Assembly (NCBI GenBank): GCA_002746235.1
Contig: NVWJ01000007.1
Location: 151,492 to 158,023, forward strand
Length of the DNA: 6,532 nucleotides
Direction: 5' to 3'
From: Planctomycetota bacterium
GTDB taxonomy: Bacteria; Planctomycetota; UBA1135
Shown here: positions 5,959 through 6,532 of the stretch, one piece after another
How positions within the stretch are numbered: position 1 is the stretch's first letter
Layout: every line of letters starts with the position of its first letter
Position numbers and translations under genes: made by a program
The notes under the pieces: model-generated
The model's input: only the letters and a program-made list of their open reading frames with translations
Told to the model about the DNA's origin: nothing
Databases searched by the model: none

Positions 5959-6532
5959 GTGACCCAATTCCAATTCCTCGACTGGCTCGCCATCGGGGGA
6001 TATTTGGTTTTCGCGCTGAGTGTAGGAATCTACCTCACCAAACGCGCCTCGCGCTCCACCGGCGATTTTTACTTAGCTGGACGCAGCTTGAAGTGGTGGG
6101 TTGCGGGAACCTCCTTAGTCGCGACTTCCTTTGCCGCGGACACGCCGCTCTTAGTCAGCGGATGGGTACGCAGCTCCGGTATTTCCATGAACTGGCTGTG
6201 GTGGGGCGCGGCCGTCGGCGGATCCCTTTCCTTCGTTTGCCTCGCCGGCTGGTGGCGACGCCTTGAAGTGACCACCGATGCCGAAGTCATCGAACGCCGC
6301 TATTCCGGTTCTGCCGCCCGATTCCTGCGCGGATTTTATGGCGGCTATCACGCTCTAGTCACTAACACCATGGTGCTTGCTTGGGTGCTGCTCGCCATGC
6401 TGAAGCTGGTGCGCGTCATCCTCGACCTCAACGATTCCAGTTTAGATGTCTGGATTGTTGGCGGCGCACTAATCCTCGCACTTTCCTATTCCTTCCTCTC
6501 TGGTTTATGGGGCGTGGTGATGACGGACCTAT
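5959..6532 (+). CDS. Sodium:solute symporter (SSS family), 3' end cut by window edge
   Basis: This is the N-terminal 191 residues of an inner-membrane sodium-coupled transporter of the SSS family, which carries sugars, amino acids, nucleosides and sialic acid. I read it by hand from GTG 5959-5961, 13 bases after the GH3 stop; no strong ribosome site is visible, so coupling to GH3 translation is likely. A first helix (about 8-26) is followed by the family hallmark FYLAGRSLKWW (37-47), then helix two with TSLVATSFAADTPL (51-64), a helix rich in Trp and Gly (79-99), a loop with the typical AEVIERRYSG (108-117), helix four (about 132-154) and helix five ending in SGLWGVVMTD (181-190), which matches the family segment where Na+ site residues are brought together. 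Position next to a glycosidase suggests a sugar or amino-sugar substrate; the sequence alone does not settle that. The rest of the protein lies beyond the window. Confidence 0.93.
   Translation, partial: MTQFQFLDWLAIGGYLVFALSVGIYLTKRASRSTGDFYLAGRSLKWWVAGTSLVATSFAADTPLLVSGWVRSSGISMNWLWWGAAVGGSLSFVCLAGWWRRLEVTTDAEVIERRYSGSAARFLRGFYGGYHALVTNTMVLAWVLLAMLKLVRVILDLNDSSLDVWIVGGALILALSYSFLSGLWGVVMTDL

Overview
The window looks like part of a chromosome from a heterotrophic, Gram-negative-type bacterium. The mix of a formylglycine-type sulfatase, a GH3 glycosidase, a sodium:solute symporter and two short lipoprotein-type leaders fits the Planctomycetota/Verrucomicrobiota (PVC) group or a similar marine or freshwater polysaccharide degrader. 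This is inferred from gene content and moderate-to-high GC by eye; no rRNA or marker gene is present to confirm it. Coding density is very high: seven protein genes (two cut by the window edges) fill nearly everything, no gene-free stretch reaches 100 bases, and I see no tRNA, rRNA, CRISPR array, insertion sequence or phage gene.

Left part (1-2750). A sulfatase runs off the left edge on the minus strand. It is divergent, across 61 bases, from a plus-strand unit made of a predicted lipoprotein of unrecognised family and, 11 bases later, a TauE/SafE-type membrane permease. The intergenic gap carries a small repeat cluster that could be a shared operator.

Middle part (2719-4508). Two minus-strand genes, an isoaspartyl peptidase/L-asparaginase (Ntn hydrolase) followed by an EamA-type drug/metabolite transporter, are coupled through a TTGA stop/start overlap. 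The transporter gene converges on the permease gene and their 3' ends overlap by 32 bases.

Right part (4512-6532). A NagZ-like GH3 glycosidase starts almost back to back with the asparaginase gene and is followed after 13 bases by a GTG-started sodium:solute symporter that runs off the right edge.

How they may work together (inference): the GH3 enzyme (likely cytoplasmic, amino-sugar-specific motifs) plus the symporter look like a sugar uptake and hydrolysis pair. The asparaginase plus DMT exporter look like a peptide/amino-acid scavenging and efflux pair. Together they could recycle cell-wall or glycopeptide fragments. The sulfatase and the TauE/SafE permease could be linked through sulfur, but they are on opposite strands and that link is weak. 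All recognised genes belong to known families; the least explained items are the unrecognised lipoprotein and the 5' organisation of the asparaginase/GH3 divergent pair.
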